A DNA stretch of 5,877 nt from Terriglobia bacterium (GTDB lineage: Bacteria > Acidobacteriota > Terriglobia > UBA7540), in contig JASHYZ010000009.1 of assembly GCA_030042795.1 (NCBI GenBank), positions 1-5,877 on the forward strand, read 5' to 3'. Under the pieces are notes generated by a model that was given only the letters and a program-made list of their open reading frames with translations, had not been told where the DNA came from and made no database searches. A program made the translations under genes and the position numbers. Below are positions 1 through 5,877 of the stretch, piece by piece. How positions within the stretch are numbered: the first letter of the stretch is position 1; each line of letters opens with the position of its first letter.

Positions 1-499
1 CGGCTCGGGCCAGTTGAATCTGCTCAGCTGTTTCGGCGTTGGAATGAAGGCGACCTACCGTGCGAAGTTCACGATCGTCAAAAGACTGGGCTCCGACGCT
101 CAAACGGTTGATACCTTGCTCGCGGCAAACCGCGAGCAGCCTCGCATCGGCCGATCCAGGGGTCATCTCCAGCGTAACCTCTGGGATGCCCGCAAACAGA
201 AATTGCCGCCGAAGTGTGGCGAAAATGCGATTGAGTCCATCCGAACCTGCCAGCGTGGGCGTGCCGCCCCCGAAGTAAACGGAATCAACTGGCAAGGCCA
301 AAAAGCCGCTGGAAACCTGTTCCCCGGCTGCACCGTTATTTCCTGAGCCGAGCAGGCGCGGGAGAAGATCGATTTCCCGCTCCAGGCTCGCGAGATAGTC
401 CTCAAGAGTTCTGGCGGGCGCAACCTTAGAACTGAAGTTGCAAAAGCTGCACTTCGATGAGCAAAAAGGAATCTGGACATATAAGCCGAGCGTGGTCAT
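1..499 (-). CDS. hemW: HemW-like radical SAM protein (coproporphyrinogen III oxidase-like / heme chaperone), N-terminal part, cut by window edge
   Basis: Reading from ATG at 499-497 gives 166 codons without a stop before the window ends, so the C-terminal half is missing. Visible: MTTLGLYVQIPFC at the start, the radical-SAM 4Fe-4S motif CxxxCxxC (C13, C17, C20) followed by NF, the SAM-binding glycine motif YFGGGTPT (about 75-82), TLEMTPG (about 109-115) and RLSVGAQSFDDRELRTVGRLHS-type sequence (about 132-153), all in HemW order. The CxxxCxxC-x-F pattern, rather than CxxxCxxCxC, points to HemW and not true HemN. HemW proteins are thought to bind and deliver heme rather than oxidise coproporphyrinogen; this is family knowledge. 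Oddities: Gln9 where HemW usually has His (HIPFC), Thr where the family usually has Asn in the E-x-N-P-G motif, and a Gly/Asn/Ala-rich insertion at about 51-65. No clear Shine-Dalgarno precedes the ATG, which lies 32 bp after the yjbQ stop, suggesting cotranscription. Family call is firm; HemW-specific function is likely. Confidence -1.
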   Translation of the reverse strand, partial: MTTLGLYVQIPFCSSKCSFCNFSSKVAPARTLEDYLASLEREIDLLPRLLGSGNNGAAGEQVSSGFLALPVDSVYFGGGTPTLAGSDGLNRIFATLRRQFLFAGIPEVTLEMTPGSADARLLAVCREQGINRLSVGAQSFDDRELRTVGRLHSNAETAEQIQLARA

Positions 500-531
500 G
501 TTGAGAAAATGACAGGCGGCGAGAGAGTGGG

Positions 532-975
532 TTAATCGGCAACGATCTTAATGTGCAACTGACGGCTTCTCGGACCGTCAAATTCACAGAAAAAGACGCC
601 CTGCCAGCGCCCGAGCACCAGGCGCCGATTCTCGATCAGCAAAGTCTTGGAAGAGCCCACAACGGACGCCTTAAGGTGCGCGTCGCAATTCCCGTCATCG
701 TGGCGATAATTGGCATCACGCGGAGCGAGTCCACAGAGGAACCTGTCCAAGTCCGTCAGCAATGAGGGGTCAGCATTCTCCTGCACCAGGATCGCCGCCG
801 AGGTGTGAGGGACAAAGACGTGACAAACACCGCTGGCGACGCCTGACTCCGCAATCATTTTCTCAATCTTTGCAGTAACGTCCCTGAACTCGACTCGCGA
901 GCCTGTCTGTAATTCAAGCGAGTGCAAACTGCTTGCGCGTTCAAGCGAGACCGCCCTGCCCACTTCCAGTGCCAT
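532..975 (-). CDS. yjbQ: YjbQ / UPF0047 family protein
   Basis: A 147-residue protein, close to the usual 130-145 residues of the UPF0047 (YjbQ) family. Family motifs in order: FVPHTSAAILVQENADP (about 54-70), YRHDDGNCDAHLKASVVGSS (about 90-109), LVLGRWQGVFFCEFDGPRSR (about 119-138). The conserved His, Asn and Asp residues and the LGxWQ...EFDGPRxR signature are intact. The family folds as a small trimeric beta-rich protein; some members show weak thiamine-phosphate synthase activity, but the physiological role is unsettled, so no reaction is claimed. Start: ATG at 975-973, preceded five bases upstream by a perfect GGAGG. The frame stays open to 1125, but that extension (50 extra residues) has no family resemblance, would overlap the divergent gene and lacks such a site. 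The gene is divergent from the glycosylase gene and upstream of hemW. Predicted cytoplasmic, with no signal peptide or membrane segment. Confidence -1.
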   Translation of the reverse strand: MALEVGRAVSLERASSLHSLELQTGSRVEFRDVTAKIEKMIAESGVASGVCHVFVPHTSAAILVQENADPSLLTDLDRFLCGLAPRDANYRHDDGNCDAHLKASVVGSSKTLLIENRRLVLGRWQGVFFCEFDGPRSRQLHIKIVAD

Positions 976-980
976 ATGAA

Positions 981-985
981 CCTCC
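981..985 (-). promoter_or_regulatory. Strong Shine-Dalgarno site of yjbQ
   Basis: The minus strand reads GGAGG, then TTCAT, then ATG. This is a consensus Shine-Dalgarno with a 5-base spacer, and it decides the yjbQ start at 975 over the longer open frame to 1125. It is the only near-perfect ribosome binding site in the window; hemW, the glycosylase, ntrY and ntrX all have weak or no recognisable sites. Confidence -1.
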
Positions 986-1069
986 GTGCACCTTAACGTT
1001 ACACCAGAGATGCAGCCCGCCACAACCAAACCGCCCTGCCCGGACGCATCCGTGAGCCCATCGTGAGAG

Positions 1070-1083
1070 CGGCATACGTGCCG
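1070..1083. repeat. Short inverted repeat in the divergent intergenic region
   Basis: CGGCA, four bases TACG, then TGCCG: a perfect 5-bp inverted repeat placed directly before the TGATACAAT box. It would fall in the spacer of the candidate promoter, a typical place for a repressor site, but repeats of this length occur by chance in GC-rich DNA. Two copies of CGTGAG, at 1051-1056 and 1062-1067, lie 11 bp apart (about one helical turn) just upstream. Regulatory role is speculative. Confidence -1.
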
Positions 1084-1092
1084 TGATACAAT
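1084..1092 (+). promoter_or_regulatory. Candidate extended -10 promoter for the glycosylase-ntrY-ntrX operon
   Basis: TGATACAAT matches the extended -10 consensus TGnTATAAT at all but one position. The hexamer at the usual -35 distance, TGAGAG at 1064-1069, is poor, as is common for extended -10 promoters. Transcription would be expected to begin around 1099-1100, only three or four bases before the GTG at 1103, giving a nearly leaderless mRNA. This fits the lack of a good Shine-Dalgarno there. The match is visible in the sequence; promoter activity is inferred. Confidence -1.
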
Positions 1093-1102
1093 CTCCGTCA
1101 GG

Positions 1103-1813
1103 GTGACTGAGAACGCGGCAGACAATCTAAGCCGCTATTACCAGCGGCTGTTCGAGGAGCTCGGCCCTCAACAATGGTGGCCTGCCGAGACCCGCCTGGA
1201 GGTCATTCTCGGAGCGATCCTCACGCAGAACACAACGTGGCGTAACGCTGCCCTAGCGATCGCAAGACTCCGCGAAGCGCGGTTGCTGGAGCTGCGCCGG
1301 CTGCGTGAGGAGGCAGAGGAGCGCCTACAGGCTTTCATCCGCCCAGCGGGCTTCTTTCGTCAAAAGGCGCGCACCATCCGAGCCTTTATTGACTGGCTTG
1401 AGGCAAATCACGCCGGCTCATTACGGCGCATGTTTGCCAAGCCCGCGGAGGAATTGCGAAGTGCACTGCTCGGTGTAAAGGGTTTGGGGCCGGAGACCGT
1501 GGATGCCATTTTGCTCTATGCCGGACATAGACCGCTGTTCGTTGCCGACGTCTATTCACGGCGCATCCTGGCGCGTCATGGACTGCTGGCGGCCAGCAGC
1601 ACCTACGCCGAGGCGCAAGAGTTCATTCATCATCACCTCACGCCGGATCCGGCTGTGTACAACGAGTTTCACGCGCTTCTAGTGGAGGTGGGTAAGCGCT
1701 ATTGCCGAAAGGACACGCCGAGATGTAACCAATGTCCGCTCGAATTGTTTCTACCCGAGCTGCAGCGACCAGCGGCTGAGCTGGCCAGAGATTCAGAACC
1801 ACAGTTCCGGTGA
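1103..1813 (+). CDS. Endonuclease III-superfamily (HhH-GPD) DNA glycosylase, COG2231 / MagIII-like
   Basis: A 236-residue HhH-GPD protein, predicted to remove damaged bases in base excision repair. Visible: the core helix RLEVILGAILTQNTTWRN (about 31-48), the helix-hairpin-helix LLGVKGLGPETVDAILLYA (about 122-140), the catalytic-type Asp149 in FVADVYSRRIL, and a C-terminal Cys cluster C201-x6-C208-x2-C211. Aligning GLGPET with the GVGRKT of endonuclease III puts Glu131 where the AP-lyase lysine sits, so a monofunctional glycosylase is more likely than a bifunctional Nth. The fourth iron-sulfur cysteine, expected near 217, is Leu. The ILTQNTTW and GPETVDAILLYA wording resembles COG2231, which includes the 3-methyladenine glycosylase MagIII; actual substrate unknown. 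Start: an in-frame TGA at 1064-1066 excludes upstream starts, and GTG at 1103 is the only one keeping the N-terminal helix. The TGA stop overlaps the GTG of the kinase gene, so translational coupling is likely. Confidence -1.
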   Translation: MTENAADNLSRYYQRLFEELGPQQWWPAETRLEVILGAILTQNTTWRNAALAIARLREARLLELRRLREEAEERLQAFIRPAGFFRQKARTIRAFIDWLEANHAGSLRRMFAKPAEELRSALLGVKGLGPETVDAILLYAGHRPLFVADVYSRRILARHGLLAASSTYAEAQEFIHHHLTPDPAVYNEFHALLVEVGKRYCRKDTPRCNQCPLELFLPELQRPAAELARDSEPQFR

Positions 1814-4068
1814 GCCTTGATCTTGACATGGACGCGAACGCCCCACATCGTCGCCGAGCCGCCCTGATTGTGCTGCTGATCGTGGTACCCATCCTGTTTT
1901 TCCTGGGTTGGAGCCTGGCTTCATTGAATCTGTCGTTCATCCGCCCTGCCGACGCTCAGGAAACCATCGTATTGCTGGCGCTCTCCACGTTTATCGTGGT
2001 GGCGTTCGTTATCTTCGGTCTCATCCTTCTCAGAATTCTTCTGAAGCTCCATGCCGAGCGAAGGCGCCAGCAGCTCGGTTCTCAATTCAAGACCAGGCTC
2101 GTGGTCGCTTTTCTTGGACTCTCGTTGGTGCCAGTCTGCGTTCTGTTTGTTTTCGCCTATGGCCTACTGAATCGGAGCCTCGACCGCTGGTTCGGCATCC
2201 CTTTTGACGCCTTGCGGCATGACGCCGAAGCCATCTCCGAGCAGCTCGCCATCGAGGCCGAACAGCGTGCTCTTGACGATGCGGCTCACGTCGCATCAAG
2301 CCGTCGGATTGCTCAAGCCGTCGAGCGCCACGACCTTGCGGATCTGCAGCGGCGCTTATCACGGCGGGTGGAAGAGCTCGGCTTGGTCTCGGCGATGATT
2401 TGCACCGTGGACGGCCGGCTGGTGGCGCGTGCAGGCGGCGCCGGCCCCGAAGCCGCCGGCGTCACCCGGCTGTTCCCCAGATTGAACCCAGGGCGCGGCG
2501 AGGTAGAAGGTGAAGCGACGCGTTGGCGATTCGAGAACGCAGATTATTTCCTGGGAGCGCAGGTTTTACAGAGCGATTCCGGAAAGCCCTTGGGTGTTGC
2601 GGTGAGTGCAAGGCTCCTCCCGCTTGACCTCGAACAAAAAGCGGGCCAAATTGAGGCCGAGGCGCGGCACTACGAAACTCTGCGTCACGCTCTCCAGTCC
2701 GTGAAGCGGTTTGACCTTTCGGCGCTGGGTCTGTTGACGCTGCTGGTTCTATTCTCGGCAACATGGTTTGCGATGTTCCTCTCCAAGCAGGTGACCGTGC
2801 CGATTCAGGCGCTCGCTGAAGCCACTGACGAAGTCTCGCGGGGCAATCTGGGCTATCAGGTGGCGGCTCGGGCCGACGGCGAGCTTGGCCAATTAATTCA
2901 GTCCTTCAACGAAATGACTTCCCAGCTCGAGCAGAGCCGCCGCGCCATTGACCAGGCCGCTGAAGCCCTGCAGCGCGCCAACCGCAAGCTGGAAGAGCGC
3001 TCCAACGTTATGGCGGCAATTCTCAAGAACATTCCCACTGGCGTTGTTTCGATCGACGCCCAGGGTGAAATCAACGAGGTCAACTCGACGGCGGAGAGCT
3101 TGCTCGGAGCGGGGCGCGTGCGTTCAGCGGACCGGATCACCGATCTGTTTGCGCCCGACGACGCCCGCGAGGTGGCCCACCTGTTGCGCCGGGCAGTCCG
3201 ACAAGGAGTGGTAGGCCGGCAGATGGAACTCGACCTCGGCGGGCGCCACGCCACGGTAGCCTTAACGGTCTCCGCGATTCGTACTCAACGCGAGGCGGCG
3301 GGCTTCGTTCTGGTGATCGAGGATCTCACCGAGTTGGTGCGAGCCCAGAGGGCGGCCGCTTGGCGCGAAGTGGCCCAGCGCCTAGCCCACGAAATCAAGA
3401 ATCCGCTCACCCCGATCCAGCTCTCCACGGAGCGTATCCTCAGGTTGGTGGAACGCGCCGGCCCCAGCGCTTCCGGCGCTCCGATAATTTCCGCTGTGGA
3501 GGAAAGCGCCTCGCTGATCGGGCGCGAAGTAGCCGCGCTTAAGTCCTTGGTGGACGAATTCTCCGCCTTCGCCCGCTTTCCCGTTTCGCAACCGGTCCCA
3601 TCTGACCTGAACGCAATTGTCGGCGCCGCTCTCAACGTTTTTGACGGGCGTTTGGATGGCATCAGAGTTCACCGCGAGTTGGTGGCTGGCCTGCCGCCCG
3701 TCCAGGCTGATCCGGAGCAGTTGAAGCGCGCGGTAGTGAACCTGATTGATAATGCCGCTGAGGCGCTCGAGCACTCACGGCTGCGCGAGATCTGGGTGAA
3801 GACCGCACTGGGTCCTGATCGCGAAGTGGTAGAACTGGCGGTGGCGGATAGCGGACCTGGAATCTCGCCCGATGTCAAAGAAAAGCTCTTCGTCCCCTAC
3901 TTTTCTACCAAAGGCCGCGGCACCGGCCTCGGCCTCGCCATTGTGAGCCGCATCGTCAGCGAGCATCACGGGTTCATCCGCGTCGAAGAGAATCGGCCCT
4001 GCGGCTCGAAGTTCATCATCGAGTTGCCCGTCGAGCGCGTGGTTGGGGCGGAGCTTTCCACCGCTTGA
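1810..4068 (+). CDS. ntrY: NtrY-type membrane sensor histidine kinase (HAMP-PAS-HisKA-HATPase)
   Basis: A 752-residue kinase with NtrY architecture. Hydrophobic segments at about 17-39, 52-77 and 96-118, then a large presumed extracytoplasmic region (about 119-303), a fourth segment (304-326), HAMP (about 320-375), a coiled-coil-prone linker (373-399), PAS (about 397-505), HisKA and HATPase. The H-box is AHEIKNPLTPIQ with phospho-acceptor His527; the N-box is VVNLIDNAAEAL (about 642-653); G-boxes are DSGPG (680-684) and GRGTGLGLA (702-710). All key residues are present, so it should be active and phosphorylate the adjacent NtrX. The LGSQFKTRLVVAFLGLSL and SLDRWF stretches are typical of NtrY. 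Start: GTG at 1810 overlaps the preceding stop (GTGA); ATG at 1828 (six residues shorter) is an alternative, neither having a good Shine-Dalgarno. NtrY proteins are linked to nitrogen control and redox sensing in proteobacteria; the signal here is unknown, and no nitrogen gene is in view. Confidence -1.
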   Translation: MSLDLDMDANAPHRRRAALIVLLIVVPILFFLGWSLASLNLSFIRPADAQETIVLLALSTFIVVAFVIFGLILLRILLKLHAERRRQQLGSQFKTRLVVAFLGLSLVPVCVLFVFAYGLLNRSLDRWFGIPFDALRHDAEAISEQLAIEAEQRALDDAAHVASSRRIAQAVERHDLADLQRRLSRRVEELGLVSAMICTVDGRLVARAGGAGPEAAGVTRLFPRLNPGRGEVEGEATRWRFENADYFLGAQVLQSDSGKPLGVAVSARLLPLDLEQKAGQIEAEARHYETLRHALQSVKRFDLSALGLLTLLVLFSATWFAMFLSKQVTVPIQALAEATDEVSRGNLGYQVAARADGELGQLIQSFNEMTSQLEQSRRAIDQAAEALQRANRKLEERSNVMAAILKNIPTGVVSIDAQGEINEVNSTAESLLGAGRVRSADRITDLFAPDDAREVAHLLRRAVRQGVVGRQMELDLGGRHATVALTVSAIRTQREAAGFVLVIEDLTELVRAQRAAAWREVAQRLAHEIKNPLTPIQLSTERILRLVERAGPSASGAPIISAVEESASLIGREVAALKSLVDEFSAFARFPVSQPVPSDLNAIVGAALNVFDGRLDGIRVHRELVAGLPPVQADPEQLKRAVVNLIDNAAEALEHSRLREIWVKTALGPDREVVELAVADSGPGISPDVKEKLFVPYFSTKGRGTGLGLAIVSRIVSEHHGFIRVEENRPCGSKFIIELPVERVVGAELSTA

Positions 4069-4122
4069 GCGTCACCCACGTAAGAGCCCACGGCGCCGGC
4101 ATTCGCCGCACCGTGTTTGTCT

Positions 4123-5502
4123 ATGACATCCCAGCACACGGTCCTGATTGTGGATGACGAGCAAGGCATTCGAGAGTCCCTCTCCGCGGTCCTCCGTGAC
4201 GAGGGCTATGCGGTGGACTCGGCGGAGACGGCCGAGGCCGCCCTTGAATGGCTCGCTCACCGCCGCTGTGATGTAATCATGCTCGACATCTGGCTTCCCG
4301 GAATCGATGGCCTGGAGGCTCTGGGCCGGGTGCAGAGCCTCGAAAGCCCGCCCGTGGTGATTATGATCTCCGGCCATGGCACCATCGAGACGGCGGTTCG
4401 CGCCACCAAGCTAGGCGCGTTTGACTTCATTGAGAAGCCGCTGTCAATTGATAAGACGCTGCTCACGTTGCGTCATGCGCTTGAACAACGCGAGCTGGTT
4501 ACAGAGAACCGGAGTCTGCGCAGGGAAGTCCAGGGCCGGTACCGCATCATCGGTGAAAGCGTCCCCCTGAAGGCTTTGCGGCAGCAACTCGCACTGGCCG
4601 CGCCCACGAACGGCCGCGTGCTGGTGTATGGCGAAAGCGGCGTGGGCAAGGAGCTGGTGGCTCACGCTCTCCACAACCTCAGTCTACGTGCCGAAAACCG
4701 GTTCGTGGAAGTTAACTGCGCCGCTATCCCCGAGGAGCTGATTGAGAGCGAGTTATTCGGGCACCTCAAAGGGTCATTCACGGGAGCGGTGGACGACAAG
4801 ACCGGCAAGTTTGAGGAGGCCGATGAAGGCACGCTCTTCCTCGACGAGATTGGCGACATGAGCCTACGTACACAAGCCAAAGTCCTCCGCGTGATTGAGG
4901 AACAGCGCTTCACTCCCGTGGGCTCGTCCGGCAATCTCACCGTGGATGTGCGCGTAGTCGCGGCCACCAACAAGAACTTGAGCGACGAGATCCAAAAAGG
5001 AAACTTTCGCGAGGATCTGTTCTATCGACTGAACGTCATTCCATTCTTTGTACCGCCTCTGCGCGAGCACCTCGAGGATATTCCGATGCTGGCGAACCAT
5101 TTCCTCGATGAGTTCGCGCGGGCTTATGGCCGCCGTCCGAAGCGCCTTGCCGAACCCGCGCTGGAAGCTCTGCTGCAGTACCGGTGGCCGGGCAATGTTC
5201 GCGAGCTGCGAAACTTGATCGAACGCTTGCTGATCATGGTGCCTGGGGAACGAATCGAACGGCGGCACTTACCGCCGGCCCTCGAGCGGAATGCCGGTCG
5301 CGCCGAAAACCCGGCGGCCTCGAGCTTCTCCACTCTTCAGGAAGCGCGTGCCGCTTATGAGCGCGACTACATCCTGCGTAAGCTCGAAGACAATCGCGGC
5401 AACGTCAGCCGGACGGCTGAGGCTCTTGGGCTTGAGCGCAGCCATCTCTACCGAAAAATGAAGTCTCTGGGTATCGCCTCCGGTGAGGCAAAAGCTCCGT
5501 GA
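4123..5502 (+). CDS. ntrX: NtrX-type sigma-54-dependent response regulator (REC-AAA+-Fis HTH)
   Basis: A 459-residue NtrC-family activator. REC domain (about 5-120): acidic pocket D11/D12, phospho-acceptor Asp55 in MLDIWLPG, Ser83 and Lys105, all conserved. AAA+ domain (about 138-370): Walker A GESGVGKE (170-177), sigma-54 contact loop GSFTGA (217-222, a Ser variant of GAFTGA), Walker B LFLDEIGD (238-245), FREDLFYRL with Arg296 and Arg302, and WPGNVREL (355-362). The C-terminus has a YERDYILRKLEDNRGN stretch and a Fis-type HTH (about 425-447: SRTAEALGLERSHLYRKMK), typical of NtrX. It should activate sigma-54 promoters after phosphorylation by the upstream kinase. Start: ATG at 4123 begins just before the first REC strand; TTG at 4117, two codons earlier, is possible. 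It follows ntrY by 54 bp with no terminator seen, consistent with one operon. Intact GSFTGA indicates a sigma-54 activator, unlike some alphaproteobacterial NtrX proteins that lack the loop. Target genes cannot be read from the window. Confidence -1.
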   Translation: MTSQHTVLIVDDEQGIRESLSAVLRDEGYAVDSAETAEAALEWLAHRRCDVIMLDIWLPGIDGLEALGRVQSLESPPVVIMISGHGTIETAVRATKLGAFDFIEKPLSIDKTLLTLRHALEQRELVTENRSLRREVQGRYRIIGESVPLKALRQQLALAAPTNGRVLVYGESGVGKELVAHALHNLSLRAENRFVEVNCAAIPEELIESELFGHLKGSFTGAVDDKTGKFEEADEGTLFLDEIGDMSLRTQAKVLRVIEEQRFTPVGSSGNLTVDVRVVAATNKNLSDEIQKGNFREDLFYRLNVIPFFVPPLREHLEDIPMLANHFLDEFARAYGRRPKRLAEPALEALLQYRWPGNVRELRNLIERLLIMVPGERIERRHLPPALERNAGRAENPAASSFSTLQEARAAYERDYILRKLEDNRGNVSRTAEALGLERSHLYRKMKSLGIASGEAKAP

Positions 5503-5524
5503 CCGGCTGCGACTGGGCGGGCTC

Positions 5525-5539
5525 CCGCGAGGCTCGCGG
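5525..5539. terminator. Hairpin between convergent ntrX and era, possible bidirectional terminator
   Basis: CCGCGA, loop GGC, TCGCGG: a perfect 6-bp GC-rich stem 22 bp after the ntrX stop and 6 bp beyond the era stop. Its place in the only convergent gap suggests a role in ending both transcripts. Neither strand has a run of T after the stem, so it does not meet the usual intrinsic-terminator pattern; it could instead protect mRNA 3' ends or be chance. Confidence -1.
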
Positions 5540-5545
5540 CAAACC

Positions 5546-5877
5546 TCACGTTGCTTCCTCACGGCGATAATCGAGGGCCGCCACGAGAGCAGGGTTGTCG
5601 CGCCAGTGAGGCTCAACTTTCACGTAGAGCTCAAGAAAGACTTTGGGTGGGAAGAGCCGCTCCAGGTCCAGCCGGGCTTCGGTTCCAATCTGCTTGATCC
5701 TCTCGCCTCCGGCACCCAGCACGATGGGCCGCTGAGAATCCTTATCGACCATGATGGTGGCGTGAATACGAGTCAGCGCCTCCCCCTCCTCGAATCTGTC
5801 AACCAGCACGGCCGTCACGTAAGGCATTTCCTGGCGCGTATGACGAATCACTTTTTCGCGCACAATCTCGCCCGCCA
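5546..5877 (-). CDS. era: GTPase Era, C-terminal KH-domain part, cut by window edge
   Basis: About 110 codons are in the window, ending at the TGA at 5548-5546; the frame is open to the edge, so the N-terminal GTPase domain lies outside. Visible: EIVREKVIRHTRQEMPYVTA, the usual linker into the KH domain; IHATIMVDKDSQRPIVLGAGG, with the RNA-binding GxxG loop as GAGG; then IKQIGTEARLDLERLF and VFLELYVKVEPHWRDN, the Era C-terminal signature. Era binds the 3' end of 16S rRNA through this KH domain and assists 30S subunit maturation. A GTG at 5863-5861 is in frame, but it corresponds to an internal Val in VREK and is not a start. The gene is convergent with ntrX. The short tail after the WRDN motif is normal for the family. 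Identification is firm although the GTPase motifs cannot be inspected. Confidence 0.95.
   Translation of the reverse strand, partial: AGEIVREKVIRHTRQEMPYVTAVLVDRFEEGEALTRIHATIMVDKDSQRPIVLGAGGERIKQIGTEARLDLERLFPPKVFLELYVKVEPHWRDNPALVAALDYRREEAT

Overview
The window is ordinary, compact bacterial chromosome: high GC, closely packed genes and no mobile-element, CRISPR, tRNA or rRNA signal. Six protein genes are supported, two of them cut by the window edges. The combination of an NtrY/NtrX pair, an acidobacterial-looking HemW N-terminus (PFCSSKCSFCNF) and a COG2231-type glycosylase suggests Acidobacteriota or a related soil lineage. That assignment is inference from family resemblance, not from a marker gene.

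Layout, left to right. (1) Positions 1-975, minus strand: yjbQ (UPF0047 family), then the first 166 codons of hemW (radical-SAM, heme related). They are 32 bp apart and probably cotranscribed, with a strong GGAGG ribosome binding site before yjbQ. (2) Positions 976-1102: a 127-bp divergent intergenic region with a candidate extended -10 promoter and a short inverted repeat. (3) Positions 1103-5502, plus strand: a probable three-gene operon. It starts with an endonuclease III-superfamily DNA glycosylase, whose stop codon overlaps the likely GTG start of an NtrY-type membrane histidine kinase, followed after 54 bp by an NtrX-type sigma-54-dependent response regulator. (4) Positions 5503-5545: a short convergent gap with a perfect 6-bp-stem hairpin. 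(5) Positions 5546-5877, minus strand: the C-terminal KH-domain part of the GTPase Era.

Functionally, NtrY and NtrX form a complete signalling pair. The kinase keeps its phospho-acceptor His and ATP-binding boxes, and the regulator keeps its phospho-acceptor Asp, Walker motifs, a GSFTGA sigma-54 contact loop and a Fis-type HTH. No nitrogen-metabolism gene lies in the window, so the signal sensed is unknown. The other genes are housekeeping (Era, HemW) or poorly characterised conserved (YjbQ, COG2231 glycosylase). I found no convincing new biological system. The most interesting points are the glycosylase's departures from canonical endonuclease III and its tight coupling to the kinase gene.
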